A stretch of 64,000 bases of DNA. Origin: Monosporascus cannonballus (taxonomy: Eukaryota; Ascomycota; Sordariomycetes; Xylariales). Shown here one piece after another: positions 37,612 through 51,400 of the stretch. The number at the start of each line of letters is the position of its first letter. The first letter of the stretch is position 1. The notes below the pieces were generated by a model. It did not search any database, was not told the DNA's origin, and was given only the letters and a program-made list of their open reading frames with translations. The stretch spans positions 62,001 through 126,000 of the forward strand of contig QJNS01000746.1 of the NCBI GenBank assembly GCA_004154925.1. The letters run 5' to 3'. A program made the position numbers and the translations under genes.

Positions 37612-37981
37612 TGTTACGACTCAACCCAAGATCGGTCGCAAAAACGGTCGGACCCACATAAGAAGGCCACGTGATTTGGATCTCTTTTAACGTTAAGATC
37701 CAAATAAATCTATATAGAATTAACTAAATTCAATAATATTGGATTTATAACGATATTAAAATCTAATAGAGATCTAATTAATCTATAAAGATATATACGC
37801 TTATTATTTCCATGGTTTAGATAATATTAGTTTGTAATAATATTTCGTTGCCTAAAGCACATTTGGTATTATAAAATGTAATACGTTACTATATTTATTG
37901 CTTAAAATCCTATGATATTTTTGCCAACATAAACTCGTACGACTAAGATTTAATAGTTGGTTAAACCGCTTAGCTTTTATA
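37612..37981 (+). repeat. 5' LTR of element 2
   Basis: It begins TGTTACGACTCAACCC and ends TAGCTTTTATA. It keeps a GC-rich patch (GATCGGTCGCAAAAACGG, CACGTGATTTGGATC). It aligns with 44075-44446. Confidence 0.92.
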
Positions 37982-40859
37982 TGTTATAAGCTTTTATTTA
38001 GCAATACCGTTAAATTCTGAATAATATTATCGATATTATGTTTACCAGCAAATAATTCGAACAGCTTATTTATTAGGTTCCCGATAACTCGAATACCGGA
38101 ATAGAATCCGAGAAAGAAAAGAAGCAGCTTCGTTTTTTCCGCGAAGAAGTTTTTCGACGCCTGGATGCTATAAACGAACGTATCTTTTAGTTGAAAAAGG
38201 ACAATAATGATCTTATAACGTCTCTTTAAGTTGCCTATAAGAAACTTAAAAAGAAAAAAAAGACTTCCGAAAACGAAAAGCCTTTTCGAATGAACTAGGT
38301 TATTTAACTAAACTTTATTAAGAAATTAAGAAAAGTTTTTAAATCTTTTAAACCAGAAGTTTTCGACGGAATCTTAATTAAGTTATAATTGTTTTTAATT
38401 TAATATCGAATATATTTCAGGTATTTCCTTGTTTGACTTATTATGTTTATTATACGAGTCGAGTTTGCAATCGGACGATTTACCGGAAACGCGGTTATTT
38501 GGTTCAAGCCCGTTATGATAAAATACGTTACTTTATTAATCGTAAAACGAAATCCGGAAATAATATAAGTTTATAATAATTACGAACAATTTAAATAAAT
38601 ATTAACGAAAACTTTCGAAAAAATAAATAAGAAAATAAAGGCTAAAATACAGATCTAATAATTACGATAACAAATTAATATCTAATTACGGCGGCACATT
38701 CGCTTAGTTAGCCTTTAAATTAAACTGGAGACAAAAAATATTAATAGCTAAGTTTTTCGATATTTTTAAAAAATATAAAAAAAAACTTTTTAAATTTAAT
38801 CGGCCTAATTATTTGTTAAATTATATCGTTATAATAGTTAAAATTAACGATCGATAATACGGCTAGCGTATTAAAGGCACCAAAAAAATAATAATAAATT
38901 CTAATATACGGCTAATAATAGCGTTTTTCGACGCAGTAATACTTTTTACAGCACGAAATTAGAACTTATAGAATTAAAGACTATTTACAAAAGGGATTAA
39001 AATTAAACTAAATATTTTAATTATAATAAAAAAGATATAAAATAACATAATATAGGGTATTTAAAAGATCTTATTAAGATGACTAAAAACTCGTACTCGA
39101 AAAATATTCTAAGGAAAATAAAAAAACGGGAGTAAATCTATTAATATAAATTGGCCTAGGTAGATACCGGGCCCCCTAGAGCGAAAAGTCTAGTAAGAAA
39201 TGCGCGAAACTAAGACACTAGCTTAATAAGCATTGCAAACATAATAAGAAAAATTATAAAAATAATTACGCAAATATCAGAATTAGACAGAAACAATTTA
39301 TCTCGGAATTCCTAATTGATATAGCAAAATGTATGCCATATGTTGTCGACGACGAGAATATCTTAACTACGAGAAATGGAAATAGTATATTTACGGAAGA
39401 ATTACCCGCATATATTATAAAGGATTCGATTTTCCGAACCGAACCGAGAACAATAAAAACGATAAATAATGGTATTAATATTTTCGATCTATAGCCTTAA
39501 AATATATATACTAGTTGGTCGAAACAAAAAGCTAGCTCGAAAAAAAGCAATGTTAGCAAAAAAGCCCTTGTTATTATTACGAATAATATAACCATTAAAC
39601 GGAAAAACGTTGATCCAGTATTTAGAGCAAAAATACGGCCAAAAGATTATTACAGATTTTATTTTCAATTAATATTTATTATAAATTTTAACGAAGGAAA
39701 ATCTATTTACAAAAAAATACGTTAATTTATAAGCGAATTCTAAAATAATAATTAATATAATATATAATATGATACAGTCGAAACGATAAAATATAATTTA
39801 CTTAATAAAAAAACCTATAATAAAATTAAAAATAATTAATATAATTCGAAAAAAATAGTATGCTAGCAATAACGACAAATGCAGCAATTTGACATATTAT
39901 ATACAGAAGTATAGATAAAGTTCGACAAATTCGAAAAGGGATTAAAAAAGGTTATTTATAAAAAAGCTGCAAAATAATAAAATTTAAAGAAGTTAGAAGA
40001 AATTTTCAAAAAATGCTTTAAACGAGATAATAAAAGCCGTTAATAACTTTATTATTTTAGATATACGAATTAAAACGTATTAGTATACCGCAATAATGGA
40101 TTACGAAAATTTAAGCGGAAATTATATTATACCAGATATGATTAATACATTTAGATTAAAATAGAAATATAAATTAAAACTTTACATAATAACGAACGTC
40201 AAAAATCTGGAATTCGCTTCCGATAACGAAAGATTTATATGCAAAATTAATTATTTCGATATTTTTATTTATGGACGATATTAAATTATTAATTTCGATA
40301 TCGTTTTACTTAGAAATTATAATATAATCTTTAGGATTACTATAAATACGCCAGTATAGAATTTTAATTTATAAAAGGATTAACTAGATAAAGTTCATCT
40401 TATATCTTATTGACGAATAAAAAAAGAATTAAAATCTTAATAATTGATCGGAAATAATAACGAATATAAGCATAAAAATATGATAAAAACCTTATTATTT
40501 AGAAAGATAAAATATTAAAAAAATAGGTATTAGAAATACGATATATTATTATTATTATTATTGAAGCAAAACTAAGGCAAATGAATGACTATTTAAAATA
40601 ATAGCCTTAAAAATCAGAATATCTACTTGATATATTATTATAATATTACCGATATAAGCAACTTTTCAGAAAAAGGCTTAATACGAAATTACTAGAACAT
40701 AGCGAATAAGATTATAAAATAATCCTTAAGGTAGGATTTTCGACGAAGTTTTACCCCGTTTATAACTTTAGCGGAAACGAATTGCGCATTTTTAAAAAAT
40801 ATTTTAAAAAAATCGATTATAAAAAGAATGGATTCGACCTTCGAAATTACTAGCAAAAT

Positions 40860-43470
40860 ATCTAATATTTTTCGTATTTAAGAAAAATAAAAAAATACGA
40901 CTAATAGCTAATTATCGGCAATTAAACAATATTATTATTAAGAATCGATTATTATTATCCTTAATTATAAAAAAAGATTTTACGAAATTTAATAATTTAT
41001 AATATTCGATTTTAAAAATAAATACAACTCTATTGAGATTGAGAAACAATTTAAATAAAATATAACTTTTAAGATAAAATGCGGATTATTTAAGTATTCG
41101 ATTATATTAATAAGATTTATAAACGTACTAGCAATTTTTGAACGAATAATTAACTATATATTACGAAAATATCTCGATATTTTCGTTATTTGCTATTTCG
41201 ATGATATTATTATCTTTTTAAAAACGGAAAAAGCATATGCAAGATACGTTTATAAAATTCTTTAAGTTCTATAAAACGCAAAATTATTCGTTAACGCAAA
41301 AATGAATTCTTTTTAGGTATAAAAAATAAAATATATGGACCATATTATTACTCTAGGATATATTAAAATAAACCCTAAGAAAGTCGCTGCAGTTATAAAA
41401 TAACAAACGCTAATTACGGCTAAAAAAATACAGGCATTTCTTAAATTCGCTAATTACTATAAGAAATTTATTCAAAACTTTAGCAAAATAACTATACCCC
41501 TGACGAACTTTATAAAAAAGCAAGAAAGGTTAAATAAACGCCTAAAATAAAAAAGATTTTTCAAAATATTAAAAATGCGATTATTAACGAACTAATATTA
41601 ACTATATAAGATTCAATATGCCCCGTTAAGCTAAAACCCGATATTTCGAATTACGTATTGGACATAATAATCGGATAACGAAATAATTAAGACAAATTGC
41701 ATCTTATTTTTTATATAAATTAAAAAAAGTCGAATTTAATTACGGCATTCTAAATAAAAGTTTTATAGCTATTATTATGGTTTTTAAAAAGTTCAAGCAT
41801 TTTATAAAGAGAAACTTACACCAGGTTAAGGTTTATACGAATCATTAAAATCTTACCCGTTTTACTACGACTAAAACATTTACAAAGTAATAATTAAAAT
41901 ACGCAAAAAGATTGGCGAATCTCGACGTTATTATTATTCATAAGAAAAACTTAGAAAACGGCAAAACCGATATTTTAAGCAGGTAATCAGACCTCGAAAA
42001 AGAATTGGTCAAAATTAGCCAAATAATTTTAATACTAGCATAGAAAAATATTTACGTCCGCGATAAATTATAACAATTCGGGCAGTACCCAGAAATATAC
42101 GTCAAAAAATGCAGTAATACAACGACAATCTCCTACAAAATCAAAAAACGAACAAAATACAAATTTCAAAAATATACCAGAAAGATTTAATACAAGAAAT
42201 ATACGAATATTAGCTATATAGACATCTAGGAATCTACAAAACTCTAAAACGGCTTTAACGCACATATTCTTATCTTAAAATAAAATTAACGAAAAAAAAT
42301 CATATAGCAATACGATATTTGCGTTAAAACAAAAGCTCGATAATATAAGCTATACGGAAAGTTATAGCTATTATTAATTATAAAGCAATTATAGTATTTA
42401 ATTATATTTGATTTTATTAATAAACTTTTTATATTAGAAAATCCCCGTATAAAAATATATTATAACAGCATTTTCGTAATCGTCGATCTATTTACAAAAT
42501 CTTTTTATTTTCAACTATATTGTAAGGATATAAACGCCGAATAAATAGCATACATTTTTAAACATATTTTTAATATATATTGACTGCTAATAGAAATTAT
42601 TTTAAATAAAGGATTAATATTTGCATTTAAAGTTTAGCAAGGCCTTATAAGATAAATCGGCTTAAATTATAAGTTATCCAGCGCTTTCAGATTTTAAACA
42701 GACGGACAAACAAAATAAACGAACTAAACTTTGAAAACCTATTTACGGTATTACATAAATTACGAACAGAATAACTAGGTTAAAAAGCTACCCGTTACTT
42801 AATTAATCTACAATATTAATTATTACGAAAACATTAAAATAATACTTACGAACGTTAATTTTAGTTTTATTCTAGAAATTTTTTAAAACAAATACGTGAC
42901 GACGGTCCACTTAATATCAAAATAATACTTACGTTAAACTAACTTAAATAGCTGTACTAAAAAAAATAAAAACGGAATTAGATTTCGTACGTAACCAAAT
43001 AAGCAAATATTATAATTAAAAAAAGTTAAAAGGACCAACTTTCGAAAAAAAGAAAAATAATCTTTTTAGCCATAAAAAACATCTAAACGAAACAACCCAG
43101 CAAAAAATGTGATTTCAAGTACATCGGTCTATACAAAATCGCTAAAAAATCTCAGAAAACAATTACTAATTAAAACTTTTACCAAAAGTTAAATTTCATT
43201 TAATTTTTCATGTTTTTTACTTAAGTTAATAGTAAATATAATCAAATACATACGATACAAAATGATATGGAAATAAAAAACGAACAGGTATATAAAATAA
43301 AGAAAATATTTAACATAAAAAAAGAAAACGGATTTATTCAGTATTTAATTAAGTAAAAAAGCACCCGGACTCCGAAAACACCTAGGAACCCGCCAAAATT
43401 CTTATTAACGCCTAACGCCTGTTAAAAAAACTTTTACCAGCGGCAACGGGATTGTCGAAAAAAGCTGTCT
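40860..43470 (+). pseudogene. Decayed pol of element 2 (RT, integrase, chromodomain)
   Basis: RT begins with FFVFKKNKKIRLIANYRQLN at about 40870; the catalytic block CYFDDIIIF lies at about 41191-41217. The integrase C-terminus (KLKGPTFEKKKNNLF, about 43020) precedes a chromodomain whose start, VYKIKKIFNIKKENGFIQYL, is read at about 43288; the following residues fit the usual WKGYGPEHNTWEP region with RIP substitutions. The order RT-integrase-chromodomain is that of fungal chromoviruses. Stops are numerous, mostly TAA where Gln or Trp codons would be expected. Confidence 0.8.
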
Positions 43471-43703
43471 AATTAAGATTTTTAAGAATAAACTAATTAA
43501 AGGAATTAAAAGGCGGTACAAAAGGAGGAATTTCGGCCTCCGCGCGCTTTTATTCGTCTAATTTATCTAATAACTAAAGTGCGTAATTAATAATTTTAAT
43601 TCCTTTAATATAAAAAAATCTTTTAACGATGAAAACGAAAAAAGCGATTAATAATTTCGTTAATATTACGCTATTTACGTACCAGATCCTTTTTTAACTA
43701 TTG

Positions 43704-43940
43704 TTAAAAGCGCAAAAACGTCTTTTTAATAACAGCTTTTTCGCGATTTAAACGATCTTTTTCCTTTTTAATACGACGTAAAAAATCGATTAGAACGCTA
43801 GAATTATCGTAACGACGACGGTTCTTAATACATTCACTATAATAACGAATTTCTTTAATTATCTGATATTTGGTACCATTTTCGAAATAAAGCGTATACG
43901 GCATAATTTCAAAACCAAATTTAACATTATAAGTAGCCAA
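43704..43940 (-). CDS. Short antisense open frame downstream of pol in element 2
   Basis: An ATG-started frame of 78 codons runs opposite to the retroelement, between the chromodomain and the 3' LTR. It is Lys/Arg/Tyr-rich (KEIRYYSECIKNRRRYDN) with a charged, probably helical C-terminus and no domain that I recognise. It is noteworthy because it has survived RIP without a stop. Element 3 has loosely similar antisense sequence at the equivalent place (about 20740-20940), broken by stops. It may equally be chance. I assign no function. Confidence 0.3.
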   Translation of the reverse strand: MATYNVKFGFEIMPYTLYFENGTKYQIIKEIRYYSECIKNRRRYDNSSVLIDFLRRIKKEKDRLNREKAVIKKTFLRF

Positions 43941-44058
43941 AAATATTCAAGCTTTTTTTTAATTAGGACGACTACGAAACTTACGACTAACAACACGACC
44001 TGCTATAATAAAAAATAATGACTTACTGGGAAAGAAAATCTTTAAGGATAAAGGTCCT

Positions 44059-44071
44059 AAAAGAGGGAAAA
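44059..44071 (+). other. Polypurine tract of element 2
   Basis: AAAAGAGGGAAAA lies a few bases before the 3' LTR, the position of the plus-strand primer in LTR retrotransposons. Confidence 0.65.
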
Positions 44072-44074
44072 TCG

Positions 44075-44446
44075 TATTACGATCCAACCTAAGATCGGTC
44101 GCAAAAACGGTCGGACTTACACAAGAACGTTATGTGATTTGGATCTTTTTTAGCGTCAAGATCTAAATAAATCTAAATAAAACCAACTAAATCCAATAAT
44201 ATTAAATCTGTAACGATATCAAAATCCAATAAAGGTCTAATTAACCTCTAAGAATATATATATATTTATTATTCTCATAATTTAGATTACACTAGCTTAT
44301 AATAATATTTCGTTACCCAAAGTACTTTTGGTATTACGAAACGTAATACGTTACTGTATCTATTTCTCAAAATCTCACGATACTTTCGCCAATATAAACT
44401 CGTATAACTAAGGTTTAATAATTAGTTAAACCGCCTAGCCGTCACA
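44075..44446 (+). repeat. 3' LTR of element 2
   Basis: It begins TATTACGATCCAACC (G-to-A relative to the 5' LTR) and ends CCTAGCCGTCACA, followed by the second CTATT. The terminal GTCACA is probably the unmutated form of the family end. Confidence 0.92.
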
Positions 44447-44451
44447 CTATT

Positions 44452-45284
44452 TAAACTAAGAAACGAAACTAAAAATTAAGTTATAAAAAGTTTGATATTA
44501 TGTACAATACTGTCAAAATAACCTCAAAAGCTCGATATTACGATAGATATACTCAAATAGACATTTTTCTCTATTAGTAAAAATTAACAATAATTAAAAA
44601 GTAATTTATTATAAATCAAAATTTTAATTTATATCTACGAGAATTTTTTTACAGCTTACGCATATTAAAAGCATAGACAATTTATTACTTACTTAATATA
44701 TTACGAAATACATCGATATTAATTAAGTATTAAATTTTATTATACGGTTAAAATTTTTTAAAATAGATTTAAAACGAAAAATTTATTATTAAACTGTATA
44801 ATTCGAAAGTTTAGAAATGGTTTTTAAGTAAAGTGGATTTATCCGAATAATATTTACAAATTACGTTATTGCTTAAAATTTACAATTTAATAAAACAAAT
44901 ATTTTAATAAGGCTTTTTAAAAATATATATTAAGTATTAATATTAAAAACTAAACTGCATTTATTTTATTTTTATAATAAAATAGATTAATGCTAATTTT
45001 AAAATAGAAAATGACTAATAATCACCGATTAAAAGTTTTATTTAAACAGTAATAATTATGTGTTATACCAGTTGTTTTTAGAACAATTTAAATATTTTAA
45101 GAAATATATTCGAATATATATATAAAAGCTGAAATATTTTTTTAAAATTTTAATAATTACGAAAAATAGTATTTAATAAAATTTGAAAATATTATATAAA
45201 TAACACCATTATTTTAATTTATATATTGACCTATTTTCTGTCGATTTTAACGCTTTAATATATTCTTTTTTAAATTAAAACGTA
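44452..45284. other. AT-rich spacer between elements 2 and 4
   Basis: No feature is recognised beyond general RIP-type composition. It is probably older decayed repeat DNA into which element 2 inserted. Confidence 0.5.
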
Positions 45285-45289
45285 TTTAT

Positions 45290-45680
45290 TATAATAGTTA
45301 AAGGTTTAACTAATTATTAAAACTAAGTGGTCCGGGTTTATAGTAGAAGAAATATTAGAAGAGTTCAAATAATAAAATAAAATAATTACGTTTCGTAATA
45401 CTAAAGGCGTTTAAAACCCCGAAATGTTATTGCAAGCTAATATTATTTAAATTAGAGAAATAATCAATATATATGTATTATTTCGAATTGAAAATACTTA
45501 AAGCATTTAAATATTTGAGCGTTTTAAAGTTTTTAAGCTTTTTTTACTGCTTAAAGAATTTAAGGTTCTAAAACCTTTAAGGGCCTTAATTTAATTACGT
45601 AATCTTATTTTTACGTCGAGTTTATAAGTTTTTTTATCTGCGATATATTTTGAGCATGCTATGTATATTAAGTTATAATA
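45290..45680 (-). repeat. 3' LTR of element 4
   Basis: The reverse complement aligns with the LTRs of elements 2 and 3: GGTTTAACTAATTATTAAA near its lower end, and TTACGTTTCGTAATAC in the middle. The distal half contains AAGCTTTTTTTACTGCTTAAA, shared with 59649-60022 but not with element 2, marking a subfamily. Confidence 0.78.
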
Positions 45681-48139
45681 CTATTTTTCTTTTCTCTACA
45701 TCATATTTTTTAAAAATTTATAAGTTCTCTTTTTATATTTTATCATAACTAGTTGCATTGAAAAATTCGTTTACGTAAGTATATTAACGCCTTTCTTGTA
45801 TCAAAGCGAATTATTTTTCTTTATTTTAACATACTTTCTTATTTTCAATATAAAAAGTAAAAAGCAAAATATAAGATTTTCCGTAATCTCGAAAGATATA
45901 CGAGGTAAATTCGTTTTGGCAAACCTTATAACATTTTTAAATTAGTCGAAACCAAATATAAAAAACTTCTTAATAAAATATTGTTTAAAGTATAAAAAAT
46001 AAGCTCGAAAAGCGTTAGATACTGCGATTACTAAATTAAGTCTTTTTTAAAATATAACGACATCTGTTTTATCGTAAGAACATAAAAATATTTCGCTATA
46101 ATATTAAGGGTACCAAAATAATAAAGAAATTTAAACGGTTTAAACAAGAAAAAAAACAGTTCATATTAAAAATAGCCGTATCAATATCAATTACGGCTCT
46201 TTTTAATTAGGCCAATTTAAACGTTATTATCAATTTAATTATCAATTTAATTTTTTTTAAAAATGCTTTTAATATTTTCAATAAAATTTCTTAATAAACG
46301 TTACGTATTTATAAGATTTTATTCTTAATTTCTAGATATTTTCGATATATAGATTTTCTTTTTAATTAAGTACTAATTAAATTCGTTTTCTTTTTATATA
46401 TTAAGAATTTTTTCTACTTCGTAAACGGTTTCGTCTTTTGTTTTTACGTTATTTTATCTCGTATATACTTTAATAATATCTGTTATTAACTTAAATAAAA
46501 AAAGCTTGAAACAATATAAAGTTTAATAAACAGTATAATTAAAATTTTATTTTAAAGATCTTTTGAATACGGTTATATAGACTATTATACTTAAAGTCGA
46601 AATTTTTACTACATCTTTTTATTTAATTATTTTTATAATAAAATAAATTATTTCTTCTCTTTAAAAGTGTAATGCTTTCAACTTTTTCTAATTATAATAT
46701 TTGCTAATGTACCTGCGTACGAAGTCTCAATTTATTTTTAGTTCCTAATAGTAATATTCTGAGTAAAAATATAATAATTTATTTAATAGTTTTATTTATT
46801 TCTTCACTTCAGAATTAAATATCTTATATAATATATGATTTAGAACGTTTTGTATAATAATAATTTAATAAAATTTCCAAATAAACACAATTTCTTTATC
46901 AGAAATAATTTATTTAGTAATTAATATATGATAAAAATATTTCTAAACTATATATATATTATTCATTCGATATTTTCATTTTTTAATAAAATAAAAAAGA
47001 ACGAAAATTTGTAAATTTGTCGATAATTATAAAAATATTACAGTAATACATTTTTATAGCCAAACCTTTAGATAAAGAATATTTGATAATAAAATTTATA
47101 AAAATCAAATTTATGGTTTTTTTAAAAATTTATTAATAATTATATTTTTCAATAAAATTTATATTGTTATATTTTGATTTTATTACAAAGGCTATATTAT
47201 TATGGTATTTTTAAATTATCGTTTTTGTTTAAAAATATTCAAATTTGTTAAAATTTTTAAATATTTTATAAATTCTTTAGTATTTATATAACAGATATTC
47301 GTATATATAACGTATTAAATTCTTTAGTACTTTTTAAAAACTTAAACTTCACTTAAATTTTAAAAGTTGAGTAAATTATTATTATATTTTATACATTTTT
47401 TCAACATATCGTATAATGTAACTCGCATTGTTATAATCCGTTATAAATTTAGATATTTTTTTTAAAAAATAATATCGAAAATTATGTTATTAATCTTAAC
47501 TAATTTGTTTCGAAATTTAATTATTCGCTTAATATATCTATTTTGCTATTTTTGAACTCTCTTTTATAAATTATAACGAAATCGAAATTTACTATTTTTC
47601 TCTATATTATATTTATCATTTTGATATTTTTTTATTTTCATATAATGGTTAAAATTTTAAGTATTCGTATAAATACGAATTAAATAAAAATCTCGTTTTA
47701 GAAATGCTAAAATTCTCGAAAAACTATAATGATAAATATAAACTTTTGTCGAAAATAACGTAATCAAATTCGGTTCTTTTTAATTTATACAAAAAAACGC
47801 GATAAAATATAGAATATTTTAATTATTTCGTTATTTTATTTTAGTACTTAATACTTGATCTGAAATACCGGTTCTTAATTCGATAAAACGTATTAAATTG
47901 AATATAATCAATATTGCTTCGTTAACAATCGTAATCTTATTTTTTAAAACAACTGCTTTGCTGTTTATAGCATTTATTTATTTTTTTAAAACAAATTAAT
48001 TAAATGTTAAAATTTTTATTTAAATTTTCAGATAAATATGTTATAATAATTGATAAATCGAAAAAAATATTTATGCTTTTTTAACTGTAATAAAAGTTTG
48101 TGATTTTAAAAATATGGTAGTTTTCTTAATATTTATTTT

Positions 48140-48430
48140 AATATATTTGAAATATTTTATTCCTTACTTATAGAACTTTTTAATGTTAATTACTACTTTA
48201 ATATTTCATAAAATATAACAAATATTGTAAATATTATATATATATATTTCTATATCGAAATAAATGAAAATATTATAGAAGAAATGTACGACACAAACCG
48301 TACTATGTTTTAAAACATATAATATATTATTCATTAAAAGGTTATTAATATGTCTATAAATTTAATTTCTACAATTATTTACATAATTTTTATTTCGTCT
48401 TTTAAAAATTTTTCTACGCACTTTGTTTAA
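48140..48430 (-). pseudogene. Reverse transcriptase remnant of element 4
   Basis: Minus-strand reading through stops gives INNLLMNNILYVLKH, then VVHFFYNIFIYFDIEIYI. This aligns with the RT block around the YxDD box of the sister elements, with the catalytic Asp positions changed (for example D to N, a G-to-A effect). Very decayed. Confidence 0.5.
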
Positions 48431-51400
48431 ATTTTAATAAAGTTTTATCCATTTTTAACATTAAATATTATGAATTAACAGGTTTTATAAAATTATTCTT
48501 TATTTTTATAATTAGAAATAATAATATTTAAATTTTAACGATAATATCGTTTAGCTATTAACAATTAACTATAAATCGTAATTTCTTATTTTTCTTAAGT
48601 ATAAAAATTATAAGATATATTACGAATAATTTCGAATATTAAATCTATTTTTTATAACAAATTTTCTAAATATTGCTTAAAAATAAATAATTTATTGTCG
48701 TTAAAACTTTAAATAAAGTAAAACGTTATATATATACTTTTTAAACAATTATTTTATAGTCTTATTTATTATATTTCGATAATCTCGTATTAAATTTTGT
48801 TTTTAAAAAATTATTTATATTTATTATATTATAATAGTATACTAATTAAAAAAATATTTTCAGTTGTTGTTATAAATTGTTAGATAATTACGTAAATTTG
48901 TCTTAAAGATTAATAATAACAATACGTCGTTTTTTCTTTAACGCCTATTTGTTAAAGATTTTATGGTTACTGTTATAATAATCGAGTTTCTATATATAAA
49001 TAACTAGAAAATTTCTCAGATTCTTAAATAGAAAATAGAAAAATAATTATATTTATATAATTATATATAACTTATAAACAATTACTTTTAATTAATAAAG
49101 TTTTGGTATTATATATACGTTATTTTATATAAATATTTTATTTCTTTTTAAATAACTTTTGTAATTTCTAATAAATAATATTTATTATTCAAATTTTAAA
49201 TTGATTTTCTTTATTCTTGGTGTTTTATACTTATCCGAAAAAACTTATAAAATATAAAAATATCTGATATATTTAATATCTATAATAATATCTGCAATCA
49301 GGATGTTTTAACAAGTAAGATAAATATGTATTTGTATTGTTTTAAATCTCGATTTATCAATACATAGTCGTAAATATAAGGTTATTCGACTATTTGTTAA
49401 AAACAGCAATTTATTTAAATATTATTTTTAATAATTTCAATAATATAAAAATTATTTTTATAATATATTAAAAATATCTCTATATATTGAAAAATCTTTT
49501 AAAAAACCATGCGATATTTAGTTTAAATTTACTTTTTTAAATATTACGTTATTAATGAAAATAATTAAATCGAGATTTTTTTCAAATAAAAGAAATACTG
49601 CCGAAACAATTAAATAACTCGGACTAACCGATAAAGTTGATTTTTCAAAATTTAAACTAGGAAATACATCTAAGAATATTAATAATTAAAATATTAAATT
49701 AACTTAAAAAATAACAACATTTCTTTTAAAACATTAAATTATATAAACAATTTGAAAATATTTACGGCTAAATTATTTAAAAAAACTAAAATCTTACGTA
49801 TTCGTAATTCAAAAAAAAGCTTTAACTAAGTTGACTTTCAAACCGCCAAACATGTTTAAATTCTAATCAGATAATTTAAGGCTAACTGTTAAAAATATAA
49901 GCGAAAAACGAAAAATTTAATTAGCTGATTTAATTAATAAGGATAACGGTATTATATACGTCTTTATTCATTTATTTTAAAAATTTAAAAAAATCCGTAT
50001 TATTTAGAAATTAAAGTTTTATTAGCGAATTTAACTTTATACAAAGTTCAATACGGATTTGTAGAAATTTTACGTAATTAATATTAAATTTTTTAAAGCA
50101 GATATAAATAAAGCTGAATATAATATATTAGTTATTTTTAATAATTAAAAAAATATATTATTATAACGTATATTTGTATATTAAAAAAGAAGAAACCAAG
50201 CCAATACGGTTGATTAAACATTAGATATATTTTTAAAAAATTTAGTTTTTATAATGAAATAATATTTTAATATTATTGAAATTATCGTTATTCGAAACAA
50301 TAATTTTATTATAAAATAAAATTAATGATATTATTAAATATCGTTTTAAAACGGTGAAAAACTTTATTTAAAAAATTGAAAAAAGAAGTTGTTTAACCAT
50401 ACAAAATTATCCAGAAATTCGAATGGTTTTTAATTATTTATATATTTATATCACCATTTATATTTTATTTTTTCATTTCATATTTAAAATTTGAGAAAAG
50501 TAATATTATTAGTATATATTTAATTACAAAAAAAGATTAAACGAAATTAAAGAAGCTAAGTTATATCAAATTTAAAAAATAAACATTATTTTATAAAGCA
50601 ATTATTATAATCAGTTAAATAATTAAAGTATTACGGCTTATTAAATAAAAAATACTTAGAATAAAATGATTTTAATATTAAAAATACTTATAATGTAAAC
50701 GAAAATTCTAAACCGTTTATTAATTTAACTTAAATTTATAAATTTAGGCGGAAAAATATTAAAAAAAAGTTAATAACGTAAGGATTTACGTTATCTTTAA
50801 TGTTAAAAATGTAGTAAATATTTAAATAGATTAAAATAAAACGGTTTTTAACGTTACTTTGATTAGTGCTGTAACTTCTGTTAAAATTATAATCTTAAAG
50901 CAGAATTCAAATGTTGGTTACTAAAAAATTAATATAGAAATAATTAAAAAATATAGAAAATTATTATATTATTTTATAAGTAAGAGTTTATATTTATTTA
51001 TATTAATAAAAAAAACCTATATTAAATCCAATTACAGAAAACAATATATATTCATAATTATATTATGAACCATATATTTTTTCGTACCTTTCGAAGAACT
51101 GGAAAATCGTTATTTATTAAACGTAAGAAATTGAGTTTTTATAATAATAATATAATATTTAATGCTATTTAGAAAATTATTTTTTTCGTTGTTTTAAGAG
51201 AATATTTAATAAGAGGATGGTAACATATAAAGCGGTACGGTCTGCAAATCATTTTTAAATTTACGTTAAAACTTATTTACTTTTAAAAAAGATATATTTT
51301 GTTTTTAACGATAAATAAGGAATTAAAATTAAATTAGATTAAATAATTAGAACGTTTTTACGAAAATTCCTATATTTAAATATAAACATTAAAATTAATA

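Larger units (their letters stand above)
37612..44446 (+). mobile_element. Element 2: Ty3/gypsy chromovirus, RIP-degraded
   Basis: This 6.84-kb element has LTRs of about 371 bp and the target duplication CTATT on both sides (37607-37611 and 44447-44451). Plus-strand relics are: a Gag-like start (about 38100-38300, LRFFREEVFRRLDAINE), RT (40860-41250), integrase (about 42280-42430 and 43000-43200) and a well-preserved chromodomain-like region (43270-43470). A purine tract (44059-44071, AAAAGAGGGAAAA) lies just before the 3' LTR. The LTR is of the same family as in elements 3 and 4. It is less mutated than element 3. Confidence 0.92.

Noticed and set aside
42068..42265. 65-codon minus-strand frame in element 2
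   Set aside because: It lies antisense to the integrase region of the element; the plus strand carries the recognisable coding relics.
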